From contig CALAIJ010000196.1 of NCBI GenBank assembly GCA_937923365.1, positions 1 through 5,204 of the forward strand: DNA of 5,204 nucleotides. Reading direction: 5' to 3'. The DNA is from an uncultured Sulfitobacter sp. GTDB taxonomy: Bacteria > Pseudomonadota > Alphaproteobacteria > Rhodobacterales > Rhodobacteraceae. How positions within the stretch are numbered: the first letter of the stretch is position 1; the number at the start of each line of letters is the position of its first letter. Both the position numbers and the translations under genes were made by a program. Shown piece after piece: positions 1 to 5,204 of the stretch. The notes under the pieces were generated by a model, which worked only from the letters and a program-made list of their open reading frames with translations, searched no databases and was not told where the DNA came from.

Positions 1-10
1 TTGTTCCGAA

Positions 11-193
11 TTAGTCGGAAGCAACGGCCGCAGCAACCAGTACCAGCAGTACCAGCGGCAGAAGTGCACCACCGGAAGAAGAAGAAGCTTCTTCAACGAT
101 GACGGGTGCTTCGATGATTGGGTCGGCCAAAGAGCCGGCCATTGCAGTCGAAGCGGCAGCTGTCAGAGCAGCAGCAAGAACGAGTTTTTTCAT
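11..193 (-). CDS. Small secreted or membrane-anchored protein of unknown function (60 aa)
   Basis: I cannot assign a function. The 60-residue product has three visible parts. Residues 1-19 are a Sec-type signal peptide: MKK, then an Ala/Leu/Thr-rich core ending in AMA, with probable cleavage before Gly20. Residues 20-41 are a short acidic and Pro-containing stretch ending in four serines and two glycines (SSSSGG). Residues 43-58 are a strongly hydrophobic Leu/Val/Ala segment long enough to cross the membrane, followed by a terminal SD. The likely mature form is therefore about 40 residues, with a periplasmic N-terminal tail held by a C-terminal membrane helix. The start at 193 is chosen because a strong Shine-Dalgarno sequence lies directly before it; a start at 244 would put charged, non-signal residues ahead of the signal peptide. 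It lies 140 bases downstream of the L,D-transpeptidase on the same strand. From memory, similar small proteins occur in Rhodobacterales, but that is not tested here. The gene call is fairly secure, the role is unknown. Confidence 0.8.
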   Translation of the reverse strand: MKKLVLAAALTAAASTAMAGSLADPIIEAPVIVEEASSSSGGALLPLVLLVLVAAAVASD

Positions 194-197
194 AGTG

Positions 198-205
198 TTA
201 CCTCC
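198..205 (-). promoter_or_regulatory. Ribosome binding site of the 60-aa small protein gene
   Basis: The minus strand reads GGAGGTAA here, a near-perfect anti-16S match, with seven bases between GGAGG and the ATG at 193-191. It fixes the start at 193 rather than at the in-frame ATG at 244, which has no comparable site. The strength of the site suggests a well-expressed protein (inference). Confidence 0.8.
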
Positions 206-333
206 AGATATGGCGTGTCGCGAAATAGGCGCACACGCACCCAAGACTTACCTCGTACATTTGTGTAAACAGCTTGTTCGCGGGATTGCAAACCCGGATT
301 CGCCGTTTACGCAGCACAATCGCCGCAATGTCG

Positions 334-945
334 TCAAATAAGCAACACTTGAGTGCCTACTTTGGCCATGCCGTACAGCTCTTCGATGTGCTCATTGTAC
401 AGGCCAATACAACCGTTTGACGATTTGCGGCCAATCTTGCGCGTGTCATGGGTGCCGTGGATCCGGTAGTAGGTCCACGTCAGGTGCAAAGACCGTGTTC
501 CCAACGGGTTTTGCGGGCCTGGGCCGATAAAATCGGGCCAATCGGGGTTCCGCTTTTTCATGGACGGTGTTGGCCGCCAGCTGGGTGCGGGATCTTTCAA
601 AATCACCTTGGTGCGGCCACGGCGCGTCAAATCCTCGGTCAGCGGCACGCTGGAAGGATACAGTTTGTAGACGCTCTGATCCTCGGACCAAAAGTGAACG
701 GCACGGCTGTCGAGATCGACCAGAATTGCGCCGTTGTTGGTGTTGGTGAAGTATGGGCGCCAGTCCAGCGTACGGAAGCTGGAGATGTTGCGCTTGACGG
801 TTTCGGTCACGTCACGCTCCACCTGGGTAGTGGCGGCAGAATTCACACCTGACGTATCCTGCGCCAGCGCGGGCGCTGCCAACATTGCGGCACCGCTGGC
901 AAGAAAGGCGCGACGGCTTTGTAAATTGAACGGTTTGTGGGACAT
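334..945 (-). CDS. Tat-exported L,D-transpeptidase (YkuD/ErfK type)
   Basis: The predicted 203-residue periplasmic enzyme belongs to the YkuD family, whose members form 3-3 peptidoglycan cross-links or attach proteins to meso-diaminopimelate through an active-site cysteine. Residues 10-15 (SRRAFL) form a twin-arginine motif, followed by a hydrophobic stretch and an ALA cleavage site at about residue 28, so export folded by Tat is likely. The YkuD domain covers roughly residues 72-203. The catalytic signature is visible: HGT with His163, then SSNGCIGL with Cys179 sixteen residues later. The blocks WRPTPSM and GPGPQNPLGTRSL match the ErfK/YbiS pattern. The usual Arg after the Cys-Ile pair is Gly here. 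The start at 945 has GGAGG six bases upstream; an in-frame ATG at 984 lies upstream of the expected transcript start and is unlikely. The next gene upstream, a CAP lipoprotein, is divergent. Whether the enzyme cross-links glycan strands or tethers outer-membrane proteins cannot be told from sequence. Confidence 0.93.
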   Translation of the reverse strand: MSHKPFNLQSRRAFLASGAAMLAAPALAQDTSGVNSAATTQVERDVTETVKRNISSFRTLDWRPYFTNTNNGAILVDLDSRAVHFWSEDQSVYKLYPSSVPLTEDLTRRGRTKVILKDPAPSWRPTPSMKKRNPDWPDFIGPGPQNPLGTRSLHLTWTYYRIHGTHDTRKIGRKSSNGCIGLYNEHIEELYGMAKVGTQVLLI

Positions 946-951
946 TTTCAG

Positions 952-956
952 CCTCC
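952..956 (-). promoter_or_regulatory. Ribosome binding site of the Tat-exported L,D-transpeptidase
   Basis: The minus strand carries GGAGG here, six bases before the ATG at 945-943. It selects that start over the in-frame ATG at 984 and places the twin-arginine motif ten residues into the protein, as is normal for Tat signals. Confidence 0.75.
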
Positions 957-984
957 AATTGGTAAAAACTACACTCAGTGGCAT

Positions 985-1013
985 GATATATGGCCCTAAA
1001 GACGCAGTATCAA
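985..1013 (-). promoter_or_regulatory. Probable sigma-70-type promoter of the Tat-exported L,D-transpeptidase
   Basis: On the minus strand, TTGATA (1013-1008, five of six matches to the -35 consensus) is followed by a 17-base spacer and TATATC (990-985, four of six matches to the -10 consensus). Transcription would begin near 978, giving a leader of roughly 33 bases before the ATG at 945. It lies in the 168-base divergent region (946-1113) shared with the CAP lipoprotein gene. For that gene I could not find an equally good plus-strand promoter; TTGTCA at 1023 and TTGAAC at 1055 lack good -10 partners. Confidence 0.5.
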
Positions 1014-1113
1014 ATCAAACGATTGTCATCTGGCAAGGTAACGCCGATGTGCGTTTGAACTGCAACGCTTCCCATTGTAAGGCAAACCAACTGTTTTCGC
1101 GTGGAGTAGCGCT

Positions 1114-1602
1114 ATGACCCGTCTGTTAACCATTCTCTTTGCTGCAGCAATTGCGCTGGCCGCCTGTACGCCTGCTGGTGGTCCCGTCGCCAAGAACGCT
1201 TACCGCATTGGCAACAACCCCGGAAAAATCCAGTTCCGCATGCTTGATTCGGTCAATGCATTGCGCGCCTCAGCAGGTCGCGCACCAGTGAAACTTGATG
1301 CAAACCTGAACGCTGCTGCCGCGACGCATTCGCGTGATATGGCTGTGCAGAATCGCCCTTGGCACTTTGGTTCTGATGGCTCCTCTCCGATCGAGCGCGT
1401 GCGCCGCGTCGGCTACACTGGCCCGTTGGTAGGCGAGGTCATCTCGGAGACCTATGAGACAGAGCTGGAAACGCTTGGTGCATGGATGGAGCAGCCAGAC
1501 ACGCGCCGCATCATCATGACGCCTGATGCCAAGAACATGGGGTTCTCGTGGCATCAGGAAAGCAGTGGCAAAATCTGGTGGACGATGGTGATGGGCGGCT
1601 GA
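1114..1602 (+). CDS. CAP/SCP-domain lipoprotein
   Basis: The 162-residue product has a lipoprotein signal peptide with lipobox LAAC (Cys18) and Thr at +2, so by the E. coli sorting rule it would go to the outer membrane. Residues about 42-160 are a bacterial CAP (SCP/PR-1) domain. Visible blocks are LDSVNALRASAG (44-55), the helix with THSRDMA (71-77), WHFGSDGSS (83-91), ERVRRVGY (94-101), GEVISE (107-112), AWM (123-125) and a final WWTMVMG (155-161). His84 and Glu108 correspond to the most conserved CAP pocket residues. The usual GEN is GEV, and the SPGHR block is QPDTR, so the second His is missing. Bacterial CAP proteins have poorly defined roles; extracellular or envelope binding and hydrolase functions have been suggested. 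GGAG lies seven bases before the ATG. The gene is divergent from one L,D-transpeptidase and convergent with another, so an envelope role is plausible (inference). Confidence 0.9.
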   Translation: MTRLLTILFAAAIALAACTPAGGPVAKNAYRIGNNPGKIQFRMLDSVNALRASAGRAPVKLDANLNAAAATHSRDMAVQNRPWHFGSDGSSPIERVRRVGYTGPLVGEVISETYETELETLGAWMEQPDTRRIIMTPDAKNMGFSWHQESSGKIWWTMVMGG

Positions 1603-1632
1603 CCTTCCCGGTCACACGCCCTCACAGTTTTT
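1593..1632 (+). terminator. Possible intrinsic terminator after the CAP lipoprotein gene
   Basis: GGGCG (1593-1597) pairs with CGCCC (1617-1621), and TGACC (1600-1604) pairs with GGTCA (1610-1614) around a TTCCC loop, with a 2x2 internal mismatch between the two stems. A run of five T follows at 1628-1632. The T run begins six bases after the stem rather than directly, so this is a weak example. The stem overlaps the end of the CAP gene and fills the short gap before the convergent YkuD-fold gene. On the minus strand no T run follows the hairpin. Confidence 0.35.
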
Positions 1633-2128
1633 ATGGATTGATCGCGATAGGTGTGCCGTCACCCACCATCGCATAGACCTGTTCGATCTCCTTGTTGGTC
1701 ACTGCGATACAACCCCAAGTCCAATCGCCTTTATCCTTTTTCAACGGGTGTTCCTGCCCGTGGATAAAGATATCGCCGCCGGGCTTCTTGCCCATCTCGG
1801 CGGCCGTCGCACGGTCCTGATCGTTGGGGTAGGAGATACCCAGCGACAGATGGAAACGGCTGTTGGGATTGCGGCGATCGATGATGTACGTGCCTTCTGG
1901 CGTGCGCCCATCCCCTTCGATGAATTTGTGGCCAATAGGGGAAAAGCCCAGCTTGACCTTGTATTCCTCAAGCACCTTGTCGTGGTGCAACAGGTACATC
2001 TTGCGGTCCTCTTTGTTGACCACAACGTAGGTCACTTCCGGACCACGATACCGTTTGAATTTGCTGGTGCTGCATCCTGCCAGCGCAACCAGCGCTGTGC
2101 CGCCCAGAATCAGTGTTCTTCTCTTCAT
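1631..2128 (-). CDS. YkuD-fold L,D-transpeptidase lipoprotein (YafK-like)
   Basis: The 165-residue product begins MKRRT and has a textbook lipobox LAGC with Cys19 and Ser at +2, predicting an outer-membrane lipoprotein facing the periplasm. Residues about 33-164 form a compact YkuD domain. Visible motifs are GDGRTPEGTY (72-81), FHLSLGISYPN (92-102), IFIHG with His123, and DWTWGCIAVTN with the catalytic Cys140 seventeen residues later. The TPEG, YPN and GCxAxTN pattern resembles E. coli YafK (DpaA), which releases Lpp from peptidoglycan, so the reaction could be transfer or hydrolysis. It is much shorter than YafK (about 246 aa) and lacks its C-terminal extension. The MKRR start gives an ideal signal peptide. 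Two purine stretches precede it, GAGGGA ten bases upstream and GAAGG almost touching the ATG. The gene converges with the CAP lipoprotein gene and sits 136 bases downstream of the RNA methyltransferase on the same strand, probably with its own promoter. Family is certain, precise activity open. Confidence 0.92.
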   Translation of the reverse strand: MKRRTLILGGTALVALAGCSTSKFKRYRGPEVTYVVVNKEDRKMYLLHHDKVLEEYKVKLGFSPIGHKFIEGDGRTPEGTYIIDRRNPNSRFHLSLGISYPNDQDRATAAEMGKKPGGDIFIHGQEHPLKKDKGDWTWGCIAVTNKEIEQVYAMVGDGTPIAINP

Positions 2129-2178
2129 GACCTTCGTCCCTCAACCGCACGGCCATTCGGCCTGTTTTTCTGTTGGTG

Positions 2179-2211
2179 CGCATAGCACATATCAAAAGAG
2201 TTTTCATTCAA
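2179..2211 (-). promoter_or_regulatory. Tentative promoter zone of the YkuD-fold lipoprotein gene
   Basis: The 136-base gap 2129-2264 is locally AT-rich at about 2186-2215. On the minus strand TTGAAT (2211-2206) could be a -35 element, with TGCTAT (2187-2182) 18 bases further on as a poor -10. The match is weak and other registers are possible. The argument for some promoter here is the gap length and the AT-rich patch, not a good consensus. Confidence 0.25.
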
Positions 2212-2264
2212 AAAGAGGTGATGAGCGCAATCTGCCTGTCCTGCGCGGGTCTTTGCGCGATGGT

Positions 2265-3485
2265 TCAGGCGCTGCGCGACAGTTTGCCCACAACTTCGAT
2301 ATGCGAAGACCAGCGGAACTGGTCCACAACCTGCACCCATTCCAGCACAAACCCTGCGTTCAGCAAGACCTGAACATCCCGCGCAAACGTCACGGGGTTG
2401 CACGACACGTAGGCGATGCAGTTCACTGTTGAACGTGCAAGCTCGGCCACCTGTGCCTCCGCACCGGTGCGGGGCGGGTCAAGAACCACGGCACCCGTCT
2501 TTGCCAGCTCGTCCGGCAACATGGGGCGGCGGTAGAGGTCGCGGGTTTGCGTGGTCACGGGCTTTAGCCCTTCGGCCATGCGCCAACCCTGATCAAGGGC
2601 AGCGATCATGGCGCTGTCCCCTTCGACAGCATGCACCGCCGCCGTTGCCGCCAAAGGAAGCGAGAACGTCCCGCTGCCCGCGAAAAGATCAATGATCGGC
2701 GTGGCGCCCCCCACCGCATCTTTGACGGCCGCCAGCAAGGCCGCCTCTCCGTGCGCGGTGGCTTGCAGGAACGCACCTGGCGGGGGTGCAACCTTTGCAG
2801 CACCAAAGGTTTGCGTCGGCGGGGTCCGCATCGCGACAACCTCATCGTCCCATGCCAGACGCGCCAGACCCAGCTGATCGCATAAAACGGCCAGTTCCTG
2901 CATCAAGGGACCATCCAGCGGCTTGCCATTGCGCACGGCAACATCCAACCCATGCACGGAATGCGTGACGGTCACGGCCAAGGCCGCTTTGCGGCTGGCG
3001 CCAACGATGGCCAATCGCTCTGCAACGCTTAGGCCCGCTTTGACTTCGGGCAGGACAAGCTGGCAGTCGGGGATTTCCACAATCACGCCAGAGGCGCGCC
3101 CGTGAAAGCCTGCCATCGCCCCCTTCTTGGTTCGCCGCGCGGCGAATGTTGCCCGCCGCCGCGACTGCGCGGGCGAGGTGACGATGGGGCGCATCTGCGT
3201 TTCAATCCCTTGCGCGGTCAGGGCGTTCTGCACGACCTCCTGCTTCCACGCCGCGACAAAGCTGTCAGAGGCATGCTGCAACTGGCACCCGCCGCAGGAT
3301 TTGAAGTGACGGCAGGGCGCGCTGACGCGGTCCTCGGACGGGGTGAGGATACGGATATCCGTCAGATCCTGCCCCGCAGCCGTGGCCGAAATCCGTTCCC
3401 CCGGCAGCGTCATGGGCGCAAACAACGGACCCTCGACAAGGCCGTCGCCATGAAGGCCCAGACGGTTGATTACATATTCTGCCAC
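2265..3485 (-). CDS. 4Fe-4S RNA uracil-C5 methyltransferase, RumA/RlmD-like (TrmA family)
   Basis: This 406-residue cytoplasmic enzyme should transfer a methyl group from S-adenosylmethionine to C5 of a uracil in rRNA. Residues 1-50 look like a TRAM RNA-binding domain (LPGERI at 27-32). An iron-sulfur centre is indicated by Cys58, Cys64 and Cys67 in CRHFKSCGGCQLQH, plus Cys141 in PDCQLV. The SAM-binding motif DLFAGSGTFSLPLA starts at Asp266, LDPPRTGA includes Asp336, the nucleophile is Cys362 in VSCNP, and the likely base is Glu397 in HIE. All key residues are present and the length is close to E. coli RumA (433 aa). E. coli has two 4Fe-4S paralogues (RlmC for U747, RlmD for U1939); which site this one modifies is not decidable here, so no symbol is given. 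The start is GTG at 3485, three bases after the ABC gene's TAG, supported by a GGAG six bases upstream. It is the second gene of that operon. Confidence 0.93.
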   Translation of the reverse strand: MAEYVINRLGLHGDGLVEGPLFAPMTLPGERISATAAGQDLTDIRILTPSEDRVSAPCRHFKSCGGCQLQHASDSFVAAWKQEVVQNALTAQGIETQMRPIVTSPAQSRRRATFAARRTKKGAMAGFHGRASGVIVEIPDCQLVLPEVKAGLSVAERLAIVGASRKAALAVTVTHSVHGLDVAVRNGKPLDGPLMQELAVLCDQLGLARLAWDDEVVAMRTPPTQTFGAAKVAPPPGAFLQATAHGEAALLAAVKDAVGGATPIIDLFAGSGTFSLPLAATAAVHAVEGDSAMIAALDQGWRMAEGLKPVTTQTRDLYRRPMLPDELAKTGAVVLDPPRTGAEAQVAELARSTVNCIAYVSCNPVTFARDVQVLLNAGFVLEWVQVVDQFRWSSHIEVVGKLSRSA

Positions 3486-3488
3486 GTT

Positions 3489-5204
3489 CTACTCCGCCGC
3501 CTTTACATTGAGAAAGCCACCGGACTGGCGCTGCCAGTACCGCGCATAAAGCCCGTCCTGCGCCAGCAGGCTTTCGTGGGTTCCTATCTCGGCAATGCGG
3601 CCTTCGTCCATGACAACAATGCGGTCCATCTCTGTCAGGGTGGACAGGCGGTGGGCAATGGCCAGCACGGTCTTGCCCTCCATCACGCGGGCGAGGGCGG
3701 ACTGGATGGCCGCCTCGACTTCACTGTCGAGCGCGCTTGTCGCCTCGTCCAGCACCAGAATAGGCGCATCCTTGAGAATGGCGCGGGCCAGCGCGATACG
3801 TTGCCGCTGCCCGCCGGACAGCTTGACGCCCCGTTCGCCCAGATGCGCGTCATAGCCGCGCCGGCCTTTGTGATCCTGCAGGTCCTGAATAAACGCATGC
3901 GCCTCTGCGCGCTGGGCGGCGGCTGCGACCTCTGCATGGCTGGCATCGGGGCGACCATAAAGGATGTTATCACTGGCCGAGCGGTTGAACATTGCCGTTT
4001 CCTGCGTGACCATCCCGATGTTGCGGCGCAGGCTTTCCTGCGTGACCTGACTGGTGTCGACCCCGTCGATGCTGATCTGCCCTTTTTCGGGCGCGTAAAG
4101 CCGCAGCAGCAGGGCGACCAACGTGGATTTACCGGCACCTGATGCACCCACAATGCCCAGCTTTTCACCGGACGCGATGCTAAGCGTGATGTCCTGAATA
4201 CCGCCCACATCGCGCCCGTAGGCAAAGGACAGATTGGTCAGATCAACCCGCCCCTGCGTGACCTCAAGCGCCTTGGCACCTTTGGGGTTCTCGAACCGCA
4301 CACGCGGAGTGAGGGTGTTCATGCCATCCTCGATCTCTCCTACGTTGGAGTAGATCGCCATCAGCGTGAAACTGACCCAACCGGTCATCTGCGCAATGCG
4401 GATGGCAACAGCACCGGCGGCCACGATGTCACCCTGACTGGCTATGCCACGCTGCCAAAGCAGGATCGTGCCGCCCAGCAGGATGACGGGCAACACACCG
4501 GCAAGCGTCATCAACGCCAGCCGGAAACCCGCGGCGAGGTATCCAAACTCAAGTGCCCGTTCGCGGAAGGTCTGCATTGCACCAAGGGCGGCGCGGTCCT
4601 CGTGATCGGCATGAGCGAACAGCTTGACCGTCTTGATATTGGTGATCGTATCAACAACCTGCCCCGACACCATCGCGCGGGCACCCGCCCGTCCGGCTGA
4701 ACGCATCCGCACCCGTGGCAGGAACCAGCGAATAAGCGCGAAGTAGGCCACCAGCCACACAGCAAAACCAATCGCCACACGCCAGTCAATCGCGATCAGC
4801 AGCAACACCGAGCCCACAAGCGAGGCAAGCGCGAAGGCCACTACGTTAATCACCTCGACCGCAACATCCGTGACCGCACGCGCGGTCTGCATCTGCTTTT
4901 GTGCGATACGGCCTGCGAAATCGTCATCGAAAAAACTGACGTTCTGGCCCAGCGTCCAACGGTGCAGACGGCTAAGCACCAGCGGGTTCACATTGGGCCC
5001 GACGATGATGGAGTTTGCCGCAGAAGACAGACCAAAGAGCAGCGGGCGGATCACGATGAAGAACGCAATCGCGCCTGCGATCAACGCAATGTTGCGCCCG
5101 TCAAAGAACGCCTCTGGCCCTGCTGTTGCGGTGGCGTCTATGACGCGGCCCAAAATCCAAGCGGTCCCTGCCTCCATCGCGCCGGCGAAGGCGGACAGAC
5201 ACGC
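3489..5204 (-). CDS. ABC exporter half-transporter, membrane domain fused to ATPase (5' end outside window)
   Basis: The frame is open to the right edge, so 571 C-terminal residues are visible and the true start lies outside. An ATG at 5177 is in frame but falls within the first membrane helix, so it is not the start. Numbered from the first visible codon, hydrophobic helices lie near 1-20, 39-67, 117-139, 141-161, 224-251 and 259-289, the six-helix type IV exporter layout. The coupling segment NIKTVKLFAHADHE follows helix 4. The nucleotide-binding domain is complete: A-loop Tyr329, Walker A GASGAGKST with Lys359, Q-loop Gln401, signature LSGGQ 462-466, Walker B ILVLDE with Asp486 and Glu487, D-loop SALD, and His518 in the H-loop. 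It should work as a homodimer, or with a partner encoded upstream, pumping a substrate out of the cytoplasm through the inner membrane. The family (MdlB/MsbA/LmrA-like) includes drug and lipid exporters; the substrate cannot be inferred. It is first in the visible operon with the RNA methyltransferase. Confidence 0.95.
   Translation of the reverse strand, partial: ACLSAFAGAMEAGTAWILGRVIDATATAGPEAFFDGRNIALIAGAIAFFIVIRPLLFGLSSAANSIIVGPNVNPLVLSRLHRWTLGQNVSFFDDDFAGRIAQKQMQTARAVTDVAVEVINVVAFALASLVGSVLLLIAIDWRVAIGFAVWLVAYFALIRWFLPRVRMRSAGRAGARAMVSGQVVDTITNIKTVKLFAHADHEDRAALGAMQTFRERALEFGYLAAGFRLALMTLAGVLPVILLGGTILLWQRGIASQGDIVAAGAVAIRIAQMTGWVSFTLMAIYSNVGEIEDGMNTLTPRVRFENPKGAKALEVTQGRVDLTNLSFAYGRDVGGIQDITLSIASGEKLGIVGASGAGKSTLVALLLRLYAPEKGQISIDGVDTSQVTQESLRRNIGMVTQETAMFNRSASDNILYGRPDASHAEVAAAAQRAEAHAFIQDLQDHKGRRGYDAHLGERGVKLSGGQRQRIALARAILKDAPILVLDEATSALDSEVEAAIQSALARVMEGKTVLAIAHRLSTLTEMDRIVVMDEGRIAEIGTHESLLAQDGLYARYWQRQSGGFLNVKAAE
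3492..3495 (-). promoter_or_regulatory. Ribosome binding site of the RNA methyltransferase, inside the ABC gene
   Basis: The minus strand reads GGAG here, six bases before the GTG at 3485-3483. It lies within the last sense codons of the ABC transporter gene, and the spacer contains that gene's TAG stop (3491-3489). This supports the GTG start and suggests that ribosomes finishing the first gene help initiate the second. Confidence 0.65.

Noticed and set aside
280..300. GGGTTTGCAATCCC on the minus strand, resembling a tRNA T-arm
   Set aside because: It lacks the GTTCRA loop, and no acceptor, anticodon or D-arm is found around it.
946..984. Upstream in-frame ATG at 984 as the start of the Tat-exported transpeptidase
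   Set aside because: It would lie upstream of the transcript start expected from the promoter at 985-1013, and GGAGG is correctly spaced for the ATG at 945 instead.
734..1117. Plus-strand open frame ending at the CAP gene start with an ATGA overlap, suggesting an upstream partner
   Set aside because: Most of it is antisense to the Tat-exported transpeptidase and the rest covers that gene's promoter. The product has no signal or domain, and the overlap is probably chance.
2151..2169. GGCC-ATTC-GGCC hairpin followed by TG and five T on the plus strand, resembling a small terminator
   Set aside because: The stem is only four pairs and no plus-strand gene lies upstream; it sits in the leader of a minus-strand gene.
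2210..2258. Possible terminator after the RNA methyltransferase: GCGCAA/TTGCGC arms with a later T run on the minus strand
   Set aside because: The arms are separated by 22 bases and the T run lies about ten bases beyond the stem, so it does not fit an intrinsic terminator.
2125..2403. Minus-strand open frame between the RNA methyltransferase and the YkuD lipoprotein gene
   Set aside because: It is mostly a shifted-frame reading of the methyltransferase 3' end, with no domain or convincing start site.
3102..4142. Long open frame of about 346 codons on the plus strand, opposite the ABC transporter and RNA methyltransferase genes
   Set aside because: It runs antisense across two genes with complete catalytic motifs, spans their junction, shows no recognisable domain and has no clear ribosome binding site. 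Long antisense frames are expected in GC-rich coding DNA.

Overview
The window looks like ordinary chromosomal DNA of a moderately GC-rich alphaproteobacterium, most likely a marine Rhodobacterales (Roseobacter-group) species. This is inferred from protein style: a tiny Ala-rich secreted protein with a Ser linker, a Tat-exported YkuD enzyme with an SNGCIGL active site, and a short CAP-domain lipoprotein. No 16S rRNA or other taxonomic marker is present. I see no insertion sequence, tRNA, rRNA, CRISPR array, phage gene or obvious sign of transfer.

Layout, left to right. (1) 11-193, minus: a 60-residue secreted or membrane-anchored small protein of unknown function. (2) 334-945, minus: a Tat-exported L,D-transpeptidase (YkuD fold), with a good promoter at 985-1013. 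(3) 1114-1602, plus: a CAP/SCP-domain lipoprotein, divergent from gene 2. (4) 1631-2128, minus: a second YkuD-fold protein, a lipoprotein of the YafK-like type, convergent with gene 3 across only 28 bases. (5) 2265-3485, minus: a 4Fe-4S RNA uracil-C5 methyltransferase of the RumA/RlmD type, with a GTG start. (6) 3489-5204, minus: an ABC exporter half-transporter (membrane domain fused to ATPase), cut by the right edge at its N-terminus.

Functionally there are two blocks. The left block (genes 1-4) is all exported envelope proteins. Two different L,D-transpeptidase-fold enzymes flank a CAP lipoprotein, which suggests a small neighbourhood for peptidoglycan or outer-membrane tethering, although each gene appears to have its own transcription unit. 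The right block is a tight two-gene operon, ABC exporter then RNA methyltransferase. Only three bases separate them, and the second gene's Shine-Dalgarno sequence lies inside the first gene's last codons, so translational coupling is likely; a shared pathway is not obvious.

No stretch longer than 300 bases lacks a gene. The largest gaps are 194-333 (140 bases, leader of gene 1), 946-1113 (168 bases, divergent promoter region) and 2129-2264 (136 bases, leader of gene 4). I do not see a convincing novel system. The most useful leads are the envelope-enzyme cluster and the uncharacterised 60-residue protein.
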